Of a stretch of DNA of 64,000 nt, positions 12,623-25,415 are shown one piece after another. The number at the start of each line of letters is the position of its first letter. Position 1 is the stretch's first letter. The stretch covers positions 43,925 through 107,924 of the forward strand of contig VWZX01008170.1 of assembly GCA_013399015.1 (NCBI GenBank), given 5' to 3'. The translations under genes and the position numbers were made by a program. The notes under the pieces are model-generated. The model made no database searches and was not told the origin of the DNA. It saw nothing but the letters and a program-made list of their open reading frames with translations. Origin of the DNA: Galbula dea (lineage: Eukaryota; Chordata; Aves; Piciformes; Galbulidae).

Positions 12623-13597
12623 CCAGTGAGCACACAAAGCACAAACCAAGAAGCTCTAGAATGCTTGCCGCAGTTTTCTTGTTTGTGGTAGTCCATGGTA
12701 TGGTAAAAGCGGAGGACCAGACAGTGTGTGCCCCAAGAGAAAGAGAGAATGTGATTTGTTACACTGAGTAAAGCTCCTCACTTTATTAAATCCTTGACAC
12801 CTATTTGGGAACTGGTCAAACACAAAGTCTCTCATTTAATTCCTGTGCACACACTCTGTCCCATATGCCTTTCAGAACCCTCAAGGACAGTCCCCATTTC
12901 AAGATGTACAAAAATCTGAAGGCAATAGAGAATGAGATATCAGTTAAAGGAAGGAGAACAGAAGCAGGATGTTAACTAAATTCAATTCACTGTAGGCAAT
13001 ATGACAGAAATGGGTCTTCAAGATGGACATCAGCGTGCACAACCCTTGGAGAAAAGTTTGAAGAGGTTATACCATTCTAGAGAGCCAGCAGAGAGGTTCA
13101 GCAGAGGAACTGACATTACCTTTCCCTGCTGGGTTTTCTGAAGAACAAATTTAATCTGACCCAGTACAAGAATACTTTTAAAAAATAACACATTTAAGCA
13201 AAGGCAGTAGAGACCTTTTTTTTTTTTTTTCACTTGGCCTGGAAATGTGTACTTTAAAAGAGACCATGTATAGACTATGAAGCTCAACGTAGCAGGCAAT
13301 CTGTATGGGGTGCACATGTTTACAGGTTCATTTAAACGTTCATAATCAAGTTAGCATGACTATACCTCCAAGAGCAAGTATATGGTATTAAGGTTCAAAG
13401 ATTTTTTTTTAATTTATTTTCATGAACTTGTTTTAATCACTGTTAACAAATTGCAAAACATCCCTGTGATCTTTATGAACATTATTGCTTTAAAAATTAG
13501 TGAACGTTTGTTGAATTTCCTAGCTGCCTATTGTTTTGGTAGATCTATATAATGAGGAAAAATAAATTTCACAGAAGATTCTTTTTTTGCTTTACAG
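12623..13597. other. Unique AT-rich sequence with a poly(T) tract
   Basis: A run of about 16 T at 13216-13231 is the only simple repeat. If the downstream candidate exon is real, this is its upstream intron. Confidence 0.5.
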
Positions 13598-13705
13598 GAA
13601 CAAACATCCTACACTATTTCACAGTGTTTCAAGTGTCTCCTGAAAAACTACAGAATCACTTCATTTCCATTAAAACACCAGATACAGACCCAGCCCCATT
13701 CAAAG
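13598..13705 (+). other. Candidate host-gene exon (108 bp, phase 1-1), gene unknown
   Basis: A pyrimidine-rich acceptor (CTTTTTTTGCTTTACAG) ends at 13597 and a donor (AAAG then GTAATA) starts at 13706. The enclosed 108 bp is a multiple of three. Reading from the third base gives 35 uninterrupted codons starting TNILHYFTVFQVSPEKLQ and ending KTPDTDPAPFK, which look protein-like. The first frame is also open; the second has a stop. The flanks are non-repetitive. I do not recognise the protein. No partner exon of the same gene is evident elsewhere, so chance remains possible. Confidence 0.4.
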
Positions 13706-14948
13706 GTAATAATTTCTGTTTGTGACATGTATCTCAAGTAAAAACACCAAGACAGCAAGACATACTTCAATACATTGAAATTAAGATTAACTCATGAACA
13801 TTACTGTTCATTCTTTTTGAATTAGTTAGTAATCCCACAGCAACATGTCAATATATTTTAGCTTTAATGGAACCCCCTTAGATATTCTTTGATGTTAAAA
13901 CAAATCATTTTTCTGATGAGTGCTTTAGTTAGTTGTATTTCTCCTCTTTTCCTGTTCATCTTACTGGTGCTTTAAAGCAGCCACTGCTTTTGTTTAATCT
14001 TATTTTAGCTTTTTTGTTTGTTCAATTACCTCATCTGAAATTCTGGTTTGTAAATCAATTTATTCTTTCATGTGCTGATTAAGAGCAAACACTCAAACAA
14101 AGTATAAAAACAAACAACAGAATTTTCCTATTCTGAGGCCCAGAAAATGCACTTCCTTTTACTATGAGCAATCTTTGATGTTTTCAGGTACTGGGTGCAT
14201 GGCTTGTTTTAACAGATGTGGATTTTGCCTTGAGTTAGCATGTTTTGTCAGAGTCTGCTTTATAAAGAGGAGCATGTGTAGATGTGGTGATCCTCTGTAG
14301 GAGCACTATGTCCAAAGACTAGACTGTACCTTCCAGGGATACTAACTCCTAAGGGCCTCAGTGCATTTGATACGCACAGCCAGCCCTTGTGCTATGCAAT
14401 ACTGGAATTCCCAACTCTGGGAACAGGACTTTTGCTTCCCCAGAATCATTTTTTATGAGAATTGTAACTGCTGGTGACACCAGTAGGGCTGACCAAGTGT
14501 GTCCACCATAATCCTACAATGTGTGTGTGTTGTTGGAGGGCACTAGGAATTTCTTCTCGTTTATTACTCAGTAGCAATTTATTCCATTGCTTTTGACATA
14601 TTCTCTTACCAAATCACTGATTTATACTAAGTGGAGTTAACAGAATTACACATTGGACATGTTGGACAGTATTTGTTTCAAGCCAATGAAGCTTGAAGTT
14701 CCCGTAAAATTATCCAATTCCCTAACCCTTAAGAATTTATAACTTTTTCCTCTTTCCATCCCATCCCTCAAGAGGGGTTACATTTTTTGAAGTTTGCAAA
14801 TAAAGGTATCAAATGTTGAAGAATTGGCTCTTTGTAAGCAGAATCACATTTGGGGAATTTACAACCAACCATTTCCAAATATTAAGAATAAAGGGTTTGG
14901 GACAAGAAAGGCTGGAGAATTAGCCTTTAGAATAAATCAGATCTTGCA
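13706..14948. other. Unique AT-rich sequence
   Basis: No repeat or further exon recognised. A short (TG)n run lies near 14519-14530. It would be intron downstream of the candidate exon if that exon is real. Confidence 0.5.
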
Positions 14949-15738
14949 TCATGAAGTTCAACAAGACCAAGTGCAAGGTCCTACATCTGGGTCGGGGCAA
15001 TCCCAAGCACCAGCACAGGCTGGGTGAAGACTGGCTTGAGAGCAGCCCTGCAGAAAGAGACTTGGGGGTGCTGGTGGATGAGAAGCTCAACATGAGCCAC
15101 CTGTGTGTGCTTGCAGCCCAGAGGGCCAACTGTATCCTCAGCTGCATCAAGAGAGGCGTGGCCAGCAGGTCGAGGGAGGTGATTCTCTCCCTCTACTCTG
15201 CACTCCTGAGACACCACCTGGAATATTGCATCCAGTTCTGCAGACCCTATTGGAAGAGGAATATGGGGGTGCTGGAGTGAGTCCAGAGAAGGGCCACGAG
15301 AATGATCAGAGGACTGCAGCGCCTCTCTTACGAGGACAGACTGAGAGAGTTGGGGTTGTTCAGTCTGCAGAGGAGAAGGCTCCGAGGAGACCTTATTGTA
15401 GCCTTCCAGTATTTGAAGGGGGCTTACAAGAAAGCTGCTGAGGGACTTTTTAGGAGGTCAGATAGTGATAGAACCAGGGGAAATGGGTGTAAGCTAGAGG
15501 AGGGTAGATTTAGGCTGGATATTAGGAAGAAGTTCTTCACTGTTAGGGTGGTTAGGCAGTGGAACAGGTTGCCCAGAGAGATTGTGGAGGCCTCATCCCT
15601 GTAAGCTTTTAAGACAAGGCTAGGGCCATGGGTAACCTGATCTAGAGGATGGTGTCCCTGCCAGGCAAGGGGGTTGGAACTAGATGATCTTTGAGGTCCC
15701 TTCCAACTCTGACAACCCTATGATCCTATGACCTTAAC
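14949..15738 (+). mobile_element. CR1 (class a) 3' part, sense
   Basis: Starts within ORF2 downstream of the RT core (MKFNKTKCKVLHLGRGNP) and runs to the terminus ACAACCCTATGATCCTATG. Frames 14951-15280 and 15302-15604 preserve ERDLGVLVDEKLNMSH, SRSREVILSLYSALLRHHLEY and FFTVRVVRQWNRLPREIVEASSL. The frame is broken by a TGA in GCTGGAGTGAGTCC at about 15278. It keeps TGG (Trp) near 15251, where two other class a copies have TAG. Confidence 0.95.
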
Positions 15739-16170
15739 AATCTGGATAGTTGACACTGCATAATAACAAACACACTTTGGAGTATAAATTGGAGACATTT
15801 TAAAAAGTAACTCAAATGTCTGTCTTCTCTGATGACCTTGACCATCTAATACTCAAATTACATAACTGCCAGACACGTTAGCATTTTGTTAGAATTTGTT
15901 AGCTCTTCTTCAGCTAACAAATCAGAGGTTTTATAATTTTTGTGCACCATTAGTCTCTCCATGGTGTCTGCTGTGGTGTGTGTAGAAGAAATGGGGTTGT
16001 CTATGCATTTTACCTTAATGTCTGTGTATAGCTTAGGGTACAGAAACAAATCCAACAAGTTATAAGACAACTTAACCTAAGTAATTCCCTGCTATAGGTC
16101 CAAATCTCTCAATTTTAAATAAGCTATGTTAAGGACAGAATTTGTAGAACAAAATAAATTTAAGAATAAA
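15739..16170. other. Unique AT-rich sequence
   Basis: No repeat family, exon or simple repeat recognised. Confidence 0.5.
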
Positions 16171-17768
16171 GGAGGAAGTTTCCTTGGTTCATGAGGACAT
16201 GGGTAAGGGAGAAATTAAGCTATCTGGACAAACATAAATCCATGGGACCTGATGGGATGCACCCACAGGTGCTGAGGGAGCTGGCAGAAGTCATTGCCAG
16301 GCCACTCTCTATAGTCCTTGATAAGTCCTGGGGGGCAGGAGAGGTGCCTGGGGATTGGAGGAAGGAAAACGTCAGTCCGGTCTTCAAGAAGGGCAAGAGA
16401 GAGGACTTGAGTAACTATAGACCAGTCAGCCTCACCTCCATTCCTGGAAAGGTGACAGAACACTTTATCCTCGACTCTGTCTCTAGGCATATCAAGGATA
16501 AGGGGATCATTAGGAGCAGTCAGCATGGGTTTACCAAAGGGAAGTCATGTTTGACCAACATGATAGCCTTTGATGAGGACATAACCAGGTGGTTAGATGA
16601 GGGCAGGGCAGTGGATGTGGTTTATCTTGATTTCAGTAAAGTGTTTGACACTGTCTCCCACAGCATCCTTGCAGCTAAACTGAAGAAGTGTGACTGGCTG
16701 AATGGGTAGTGAGGTGGATTGTGAACTGGTTGAAGGACAGAAGTCAGAGAGTCATGGTCAACGGGATGGAGTCTAGTTGGAGGCCTGTGAATAGTGGAGT
16801 CCCTCAGGGGTCAGTACTGGGTCCAGTGCTTTTCAATCTATTCATTAACAACCTGTATGAGGGAACAGAGTGTGCAGTCAGCAAGTTTGCTGCTGACACT
16901 AAACTGGGTGGAGTGGCTGACACACCAGAGGGTTGTGCTGCCATTCAGCGTGACTTAGACAGGCTGGAGAGTTAGGCAGGGAGAAATTGAATGATATTCA
17001 ACAAGGCCAAGTGTTGAGTTTTGCACCTGGGAAGGACCAGCCCCATGTATGTGTATAGGTTGGGGACTGAGTCGTTGGAGAGCAGTGAAGGGGAGAGGTA
17101 TCTGGGGTCCTGGTTGATGGAAGGATGAGCATGAGCCAGCAGTGTGCTCTTGTGGCCAGGAGGGCCAATGGGATTCTGGGGTGGATTAGAAGGGGTGTGG
17201 TTAGTAGGTCAAGAGGGGTTCTTCTTCCTCTTTCCTCTACCCTGTTGAGGCTGCATCTGGAATATCATGTCCAGTTCTGGGCCCCTCAGTTTACAAAGTT
17301 CAGGGAACTGCTGGAAAGAGTCCAGCGCAGAGCCACAAAGATGATGAAAGGGCTGGAACATCATCCTTATGAGGAAAGGCTGAGGGAGCTGGGTCTCTTT
17401 AGCTTGGAGAAGAGGAGACTAAGGGGTGACCTTATCTATGCTTTTAAGTTTGTGAAGGGTGGGTGTCAGGAGGATGGGGTCAGGCTCTCCTCGGTGAGGC
17501 CCAGTGACAAGACAAGAGGCAATGGTTGTAAGCTGAAGCATGGTAGGTTCTGTGTGAATATGCATAAAAATGTTTTCCCAGTTGAGGTGCCAGAGCCCTG
17601 GCACAGACTGCCCAGAGAGGTTGTGGAGTCTCCTTCTCTGGAGATATTCAAAACCTGTCTGGAAGTGCTTCTCTGTGACCTGGTCTAGGGAATCCTGCTC
17701 TGGCAGGGGGATTGGACTAGATGATCTTTCGAGGTCCCTTCCAACTCCTAACATTCTGTGATTCTGTG
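16171..17768 (+). mobile_element. CR1 (class b), RT to 3' end, sense, with diagnostic in-frame stops
   Basis: It starts in the endonuclease-RT linker (GGAAGTTTCCTTGGTTCATG) and ends at AACATTCTGTGATTCTGTG. RT blocks are KREDLSNYRPVSLTSIPGK, SQHGFTKGKSCLTN, YLDFSKVFDTV and GVPQGSVLGPVLFN. FADD reads FAADTKL at about 16890, losing the first Asp. Downstream there are in-frame TGA codons at 16988-16990 and 17015-17017, and a one-base loss in GGGG(G)TCCTGG near 17104. The same lesions recur in the copy at 28147-29727, and the two TGA codons also occur in the copy at 41937-44885. The C-terminal frame 17125-17688 is open to the normal ORF2 end. Confidence 0.96.
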
Positions 17769-20700
17769 AAGATACAGAAACCAGAGATCACCTGCCTTGG
17801 GAGTAGTAGGGGACAGAGGCCAATGGATCCCTGGGCATCCTACAACATTTGCCAGAGAGCTGTTGATGGCAGCTGCAATGTTCCTCCACATTCAGGAGTC
17901 TGAATCACATATTGGGGAGATATTTATTTTAACAGCTTGTATTTCAAGCGCTTCCTGCTCATCAGACCTAGTGTTTCGCATGTTGAAACAGATGTATTTA
18001 AATCATTTTGGTTTCGAGCTGTGTGTCTATGTATTGGGACATAAAGAAAAAGATAACTACCTTGTTTTATAGAAGCAGAAGTACAGAGTCTGAAACAATA
18101 GGCTTCCTCAAAGTAAGGAAACAGCATGTGCTTTCTGAGTAGTGCTGAACTTGGGTTCAGATGCTGGTGTTGCTGATGAGGTGCTGAGGCAGAAGACAGT
18201 AGTGATTCTGTGCAGGAGCTCAGTTTTGAAGTTGCTGGCAGAAGTGATAACTTGAAAAAATACTTGGATATTGAGATTTTGGGTTGTTTATGCATTTATA
18301 AAATGAAAGCTCAGAACATTTTAAATGAAAAATTTGCTCAAAATGTATTTCAATTCACTGTATTGAAACTTAGAATCAAGGTTTCTTATTCTTCTGGTGT
18401 GAAAAATTCAGCAAATACAACAAAATAACAAATATTTTTAAATGCTGATAAGCCATAAATCTGCATTAGTTCCCCTCAAAAATGAATTTTCACCAAAGCA
18501 TGCTACCTGCATGTATTTTCCAAAGACAGAAATTACCAGCTGGGTATATGTAATCTTCCCACCTCTGGGGCTTTTGCTCCCCATGTCCTCACTGAATTGA
18601 ATGCTATACTCCCTTACACATCCATAGTTCCTTACACTGGCTGATTATAAAGACAACTTTAAATTCCACTATGTTTTACATCAGTGCTGCTGCCACTGAA
18701 TCTGCTTTTTTCCTCCACACTTCAGTTTACTTTGAACACTTTTGTGCAACCATTGGGCAAGGGACTGACTGTGACTGAAGGTCAGGTTAGGTACATTACA
18801 AACTTGTCTCAGTTCTGCTAAGAAAATTGTTACAAAGGAACAGAAAGATATGTGAGCTAAAGAAATGTAAGGTAAGAAAGGTAATCGTGCTGACGGCAGA
18901 GCAATAATTGCAACAGTAACAGCAGGCAGATCAAGAATCTCCCAGAAAAGAAAAGAAAAAAGGTAGTGGACAACATCAAGGATCAGCCCATTCCAAGACT
19001 AACAGTTTTCCAGCTGTCTGACAGCTGTCTGGTCAGTGGAATCTCATTAGGGGTTGTGATGACATTAAGGCTTAGCACAGTAGTCCCAGCGATACATTGC
19101 AAGTGGTAGTCAATGAAGGACAGCTTTCTAGTCTTGCATGTAGTCCATTTAGTGACTCTCTTATGACCCATAAGGATGCCCCAAAAAACAACCCCCTATG
19201 CAACAGCTGCATTCTGAATGCCCTCAAAGTTAAGGGAATCTGGCTTCTTAAGTGGACTCTAAGCAAGGATTGGTGTTTTTTTTTTTTTAATGTACCTACA
19301 GGCTTCCTTTGCTGTGCTTGTTTTTCCTTTGCTATGGAGAAATTCAACTTCTGCCCATCAAAAAGAAAAGTACAAAACCCAACCAACCAACCAAAAAATA
19401 CCCTTTGCAGGTTCGTAAGGATAGGATTTGGCAGTTTCGAGGAACTCCGGAAATTGAGATGGAAAACCTGATCCCATAGCTGAGCATTTCCTATCTTTCT
19501 CTTTGAAACAAACAAGTACTAGTATAGTATGCCAAATAGAAACTTTTCTTCTGCTGTTTGATATTTTTTTTCCTGCTTATTGAGAGAAAGCAGGCACAAG
19601 TGAAAAGTGAATGCAAAGGAATAAAAAATAGGACAGAGAAAAACATGAGCAGATAAAATTCCTAAGACAGAGCAATGAAGTACTTTCACAGAGCACTACT
19701 TTTATTCAATAGAGAGGAATTTGATTTCACTACATCACAGGCCATCCATTCAATGCAGTCATTCTAATCTGTCTTTATTTTCCTGACTGTGTTTCTTATT
19801 TCACTGTTGCCTTCTTCCCCTACCAACCAGTCTGGAACAAAATGCTTACATTAAATGAGAAAATTAATGGATACTCTTGCTTCACCCACCAGCTGTAAGA
19901 TCACTAAAATGCTTAGAAACCAAGCAAGAAAAAAATGTATCCTTATTTGATTCCACAATATGTCCAACATTACAGGGGTCTATAAAGAGCTCTCTCACAG
20001 CTGCTAGCCAGAAAAGGGAAAAAAAAGAGATTACATGAGGTCACAAGGCAGGGGAAAGAAGTCCAGCAGATGACGTTGTCTTGATTTTGTTTAAGAGATG
20101 GGATGGATCATCCCATGGAGGTGTCTCACTCTATCCATTAGGAGTCCAGTGACAGCTGCTGATTAGGCAAGCCCAACTTGTAAACAATTGGAAAGGCAGA
20201 AGATGTTGAATTTTGCTAATCTTCTTGAAAGAAAAGAACATATATTTTGATAGGTTCTGAGCCATTTCAAGCCAACCGTATAACTTGTTTGCATATTACT
20301 CAGTAAAAGAATATATCTAACATAAAACAAAAGGCCACAAGTAAGATGTTGAGGAGCTGCAAGAAAGGATGAATTGCAATCAGGGGATGTATCTTCAGAT
20401 TCAACAGTTTGTTCTTTTAATAATTTTTATTCAGCTGGCAGAATCAAGATGAATACCTGTTTTCCCTTAATGCTCTCCTCCTGAGAACACTGGCACTCTG
20501 TAGACTGCCAGACAAAATAATGCATTTCTAACTTGAGAAGGCTCAAAGAGTCTAAAAAAACAACAGCAACAAATTCTGAAGAATGACATTTTGGCTGGGA
20601 AAAAAACTAAGCAGACAGCCTCAATGTCAGCCATAAAAAATAAATAAACCTTGATTCACCCAGGTATAAATGTCTGAGAATGACATATATGAGGCCTGTC

Positions 20701-22794
20701 ATTTAGATTGTTGTTCCTTTTGTTATACTTTCCAGAAAAGCTTTTATTTACCTACATTTCCACAGAAGTTCTTTCTTTAAAAGAGTATTCTGGAGGGGAG
20801 CAAGTGTTGAGATCAATATTCAAACCTAGCATACGCGCTATATACACATACACAGTATACACAGACACATCAGTACTCTTAATCATATACAGCTTTATAG
20901 ACATGTATAAAAGAAGATAACAAGTTCTTACCCATATGCCTAACAACAGAAGACCTCATACTCATGAAATTATAAGCCTTCCCAATCAGAACCAAGGTAA
21001 AATTAGGAAATTCTTTCCCCTGCCAATCATATAATTTCTCTGCAGTAAGAACCTTTCAGATCTCCAACTGGTTCTGTGGTAGACCAGCCCTTACACAGAG
21101 CTTAAATGCAGAGCACAACATAAAACTACAGTCAGTATGCTCAAAAAATCACCTCAGTTGATTTCCTCCCCACCCCATTCACAATCTCCTATCAATCAGC
21201 ATCACAAAAGTGCCTAAAGGAGCCTTGGAGCTGTACAGAAGCTTTGCCTACTTACCAACACACCACTTCTAGTCTCATTTAAGTTACATGATCTTTTATC
21301 TAGTCAGTTCAAACCTACTGGCTGGGATCACTTACTTCAGTTTTCTTTAATATCTCTTTTTCGCCAATTTAAGTAAAAAAAAAAACATGCTGACAAAGCA
21401 GAATAATTCCAAGGCATTTTAAAGCTTTCCAAAAGATCTGTGTAGGTCTATTACATTCCTGCTGGCTTTCTTCATATATACTCTGTCTCCTCTAGATTTT
21501 TCCTGCTCTATGTTTAGAGTACAGAGCACAAACGACCTGCAGTCTCTGTCTGGGGTTCTCAGTACATTTTGCCTTCTTTTAGGTGAAGATAACCCCTTCT
21601 CACTCAGTTGGGCTTGTTGCCTAATTCAGCAGCAGAGTCAGACATTACTGAGCACTGAAACACCTAATTACCTTTAAAACTCTGGACCTTTCCTACTGCA
21701 GCCCAAACATAAAAGAGTATTGGAAATGATGACAAAATGTTCTCCTTAAGAGGAAGAGTTTCGTAAGTGTTAAGTTGCAAGCTGCCTTCTAAAAGTCTTA
21801 AAAAAATTAGAAGTGCTCAAAGGTAAAGTTAGTTGATTTTAACTTTTCCTGATAATATAAGAAATAATCCATTAATTGGTCTTTCACAGAGATCTCTGCT
21901 ATCTTAACACTGTTCTGCAATCCACCATTTTCCTCCATTCAGTCTCAGAAAAAAACACTCATCTCTGCAAGGAGCAATCTTCCATATCAGGAAGATGATC
22001 ACCAGATGTGAAAATCATTCTGGTGTCACCAGAAGAAAAAAGGCTGCAGAAAAACACCAGAGGTTTGTTATTCACATACCCTAACCATAGTCCAGACTTC
22101 AGCAAACTCAAACCGGCATGTTACAGAAGTGTACATAGTCAGATGAAACTATCAAAGGATAGTTTACTGGCTTGCTCTGTGTTCTTAAACTGGTTATCAT
22201 CATTGGCATACAAGGAAAAATTGATTTCATTTTTGAACTTAACTCTAAATTCCCTGTGCTTTCCAGCAGCTTCAAGGAAAATTTGAGAACTGCGCACCTA
22301 TTGATTCCTTTTCTCCCCTCAAAAGCCATGAAGATAAGATCTGGGAAGTGCTGTATGGTCATTCTGGGGAGGCAGACACAACTCAGCAACATGAGATGTT
22401 TATGTTAGTTCCCTGGAGCAGAGCAGATTAAGAGCTAGACCACAGAATATCCAGTCCATCTGGTTTGAAAAGACCTTTTTGTAATTCTGTACTGCCTACA
22501 ACATGCTGGGCATAGGGCTCCACACACATGCAGTATCTGGTAGCTATATAGAAGCTTGTTTTGCGTGCAGAAGTGGGAATTCATTGAGCTGCTTTGTATC
22601 TCATGTAAAAACACAGGTCAATAGCCAAACCACTCCTTCAGTTCCTGAAATCTAAATTAACAGTAACTCAATAGCAGGGCTAGACAAAAATATTGCAAAA
22701 ATGCTTGCTCTTACCACTTTGTCATTACTGAAATGCTTTTATCCAAAATCATTACCATTATCATCATTATCGTTATCATTAGCAGGGAGAAAGC
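17769..22794. other. Long unique stretch with minor simple repeats
   Basis: About 5 kb without CR1 or LTR sequence. Minor features are a T run at 19276-19287, a (CCAA)n patch near 19380-19393, TA/CA-rich DNA at 20840-20900, and an ATT/ATC trinucleotide patch at 22741-22782 directly before the next CR1. Open frames on both strands at 19072-19515 overlap each other around a poly(T) and look like chance. Confidence 0.55.
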
Positions 22795-23407
22795 AGGAGG
22801 GCCAATGGGATTCTGGGGTGGATTAGAAGGGGTGTTGTTAGTAGATGAAGAGAGGTTCTTCTCCCCCTTTACTCTACCCTGGTGAGGCCACATCTGGAAT
22901 ATTGTGTCCAGTTCTAGGCCCCTCAGTTTAGGAAGGATAAGGAACTGCTTGAAAGAGTCCAGCGCAGAGCCACAGAGATGATGAAGGGTTTGGAACATCT
23001 TCCTTCTGAGGAACGGCTGGGGGAACTGGGTGTCTTTAGCTTGGAGAAGGGAAGACCAAGGGGTGACCTCATCTATGCTTTTAAATATGTGAAGGGTGAG
23101 CTTCAGAAGGATGAGGTGAGGCTCTCCTCAGCAAAACCCAGTGACAAGACAAGGGGCAAGGGCTGCAAGTCAAAGCATAGGAAGTTCCATGAAAACATGA
23201 GGAAAAATTTTTTCACAGTGAGGTTCAAGGAGCACTGGCACAGACTGCCTAGAGAGGTTGTGGGGGTTCCTTCTCTGGAGATATTCAACAGCTGTCTGGA
23301 CGCTTTCCTGCCTGACCTGCTTTATGGAATCCTGCTCTGGTGGGGCAGGGGTTGGACTAGATGATCTTTTGAGGTCCCTTCCAACTCCTAACTTCTTGTG
23401 ATTCTGT
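22795..23407 (+). mobile_element. CR1 (class b) 3' fragment, sense
   Basis: Begins at AGGAGGGCCAATGGGATTCTG within the ORF2 C-terminal third and ends at CTAACTTCTTGTGATTCTGT. Frame 22978-23364 keeps MMKGLEHLPSEERLGELGVF and the terminal HWHRLPREVVGVPSLEIF block. The 5' junction lies just downstream of an ATT/ATC-rich microsatellite. Confidence 0.95.
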
Positions 23408-24199
23408 AATATTAACCTTGATGAGCTTAGTATGCAAGGGATGGCAAATTTTTGCCTCAGATGAGTTGGCATCTGCATATGTTTTCTTGAAACTGGAGTC
23501 AACACAATTCCACACATGGGAGCAAAGTGAAAAATTAATATAATGTAATAATATAATACACACCACTGCCAAGTGATGTGTAACTGTGACAGCACCCTCA
23601 ACAACCTTCATGTAAGTCAAGGATTCTCAAAGATATTGTTTTACAAACATTATGGGTTCAAAGCACATTTTTTTTCCCTTTAAAAGATGCAGTATTGCAC
23701 TTCCTTATCAAAATGAGTCATCAGGAAGAATTTATATTATGCACATTTTCCCTTTCAAATTGTGAAAATATGTCTTTAGTTATTCATTGTTCTTGCTAAG
23801 AAGTAGATTTCATAACTATGTTTGATGTTAGGATTTGTCTCTCTGGTTCACTACAATGACTGTTAAGTATCTGATAGCTGGAGTTCACTCTTTTCACAAA
23901 TTGCAATATGTCAAGTTAGAAAAGCATCTCCTGTTTCTCACTAAAAGGCCAAGTGTTCAGAAGAAGGGGAATTCTTGCAAAAAATGGCTAGTTGCACATC
24001 TACAGCATGATTTTTTAAATGACATTTTATATCTTTTTTGCCATAATTTGAATTTTAAAATTGTATTTTGAAAACTGTTTTCTATCTTGTACTTTATTCC
24101 CTCCTTTTGTCCTGAATAAGTGAGAAAGATCAAAGTCAGATTTGCTGGCTCACTAGTACATGTTATGTTCAATTTTCCCTAATCTGGGGAATATGGTCA
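23408..24199. other. Unique AT-rich sequence
   Basis: No gene or repeat recognised. Open frames at 23835-24071 (+) and 23957-24172 (-) overlap antisense and have no support. Confidence 0.5.
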
Positions 24200-24204
24200 G
24201 GGAA

Positions 24205-25415
24205 AGGTGTGACTCCCCCCTAGTCCAAGAGGAGATGGTCAGTGACCTGCTGCGTCACCTGGATGAGCACAAATCCATGGGGCCAGACGGGCTGCACCCA
24301 AGGGTGCTGAAAGAGCTGGCGGAGGTGCTCAACAAGCCACTTTGCATCATTTTTCAAAAGTCCTGGCTGACTGGGGAGGTACCAGCAGACTGGAAATCAG
24401 CCAATGTCATCCCCGTATATAAGAAGGGAAGGAAGGATGATCCGGGAAATTACAGACCTGTTAGTCTGACTTCTGTGCCAGGAATGCTGATGGAGCAGAT
24501 CATCCTAAGTACGCTTCTGCGGCACTTGCAGAGTGGCCGGGGGATTGTGTCCACTCAGCATGGCTTCATGAAGGGCAGGTCTTGTCTGACTAACCTGATC
24601 TCCTTCTATGATGGGGTAACCCGCTTATTAGATGAAGGAAGGGCTGTGGATGTTGTCTACCTTGACTTTAGCAAGGCGTTTGACACAGTTTCCCACAGCA
24701 TTCTCCTTGAGAAACTGGCTGCTCGTGGCTTGTATGAGCACACCCCTGGCTGGATAAAAAATTGGTTGGATGGCCGAGTCCAGAAGGTTGGGCTCAATGG
24801 AGTCAAGTCAGGTTGGCAGCCGGTCACGAGTGGTGTCCCTCAGGGGTCAGTGTTGGGGCCTCTCCTGTTCAACATCTTTATTGATGACTTGGATGAGGGG
24901 ATAGAGTGCACCCTTAGTAAGTTTGCAGATGACACTAAGCTGGGTGGGAGTGTCGATCTGCTTGAGGGTAGGCAGGCTCTGCAGAGGGNNNNNNNNNNNN
25001 NNNNNNNNNNNNNNNNNNNNNNNNNNNNNNNNNNNNNNNNGAGAGGGTGCAGAGAAGGGCAACTAAGCTAGTCAGGGGTCTGGAGAACAGGCCTTATGAG
25101 GAGAGGCTTAGGGAGCTGGGGTTGTTTAGCCTGGAGAAGAGGAGGCTGAGGGGAGACCTTATCGCTCTCTTCAGCTACTTGAAAGGCCATTCTAGGGAGG
25201 TGGGTGTTGGCCTCTTCTCCCTTGTGACTAGTGACAGGACTAGAGGGAATGGGCTTAAGTTGTGCCAGGGTAGGTTTAGATTAAATATTAGGAAGAATTT
25301 CTTTACTGAAAGAGTGGTGAGATATTGGAATAGGCTGCCCAGGGAGGTGGTGGAGTCACCATCCCTGGAGGTTTTTAAGAAGCGGATAGATGTGTTTCTT
25401 CAGGGGGTGATTTAG
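24205..25415 (+). pseudogene. CR1 ORF2 reverse transcriptase, 5'-truncated, no stop seen
   Basis: Encodes the RT and C-terminal parts of CR1 ORF2, which copies CR1 RNA at the nicked target (family knowledge). Visible blocks in order are HKSMGPDGLHPRVLKELAEV, NYRPVSLTSVPGM, STQHGFMKGRSCLTNLI, YLDFSKAFDTV with the catalytic Asp codon at 24664-24666, GVPQGSVLGPLLFNIFIDD, and FADDTKL with both Asp codons at 24928-24933. After the N gap it resumes at VQRRATKLVRGLENRPYEER and reads to the normal end (VFLQGVI then TAG). No stop or frameshift appears in the sequenced part. The endonuclease is missing, so it is a fragment rather than a working gene. The start is set by homology, not by a real initiation codon. 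Confidence 0.85.
24989..25040. other. 52-N assembly gap inside CR1
   Basis: The sister copy at 45572-45783 shows 212 bp of CR1 belonging immediately after the left edge of this gap, and more must follow before the right edge. The true missing length should be about 340 bp rather than 52 bp if the copy is intact. Confidence 0.85.

Noticed and set aside
19072..19515. 147-codon antisense and 124-codon sense frames
   Set aside because: They overlap each other across a poly(T/A) run, giving KKKK or FFFF stretches. No splice or domain support.
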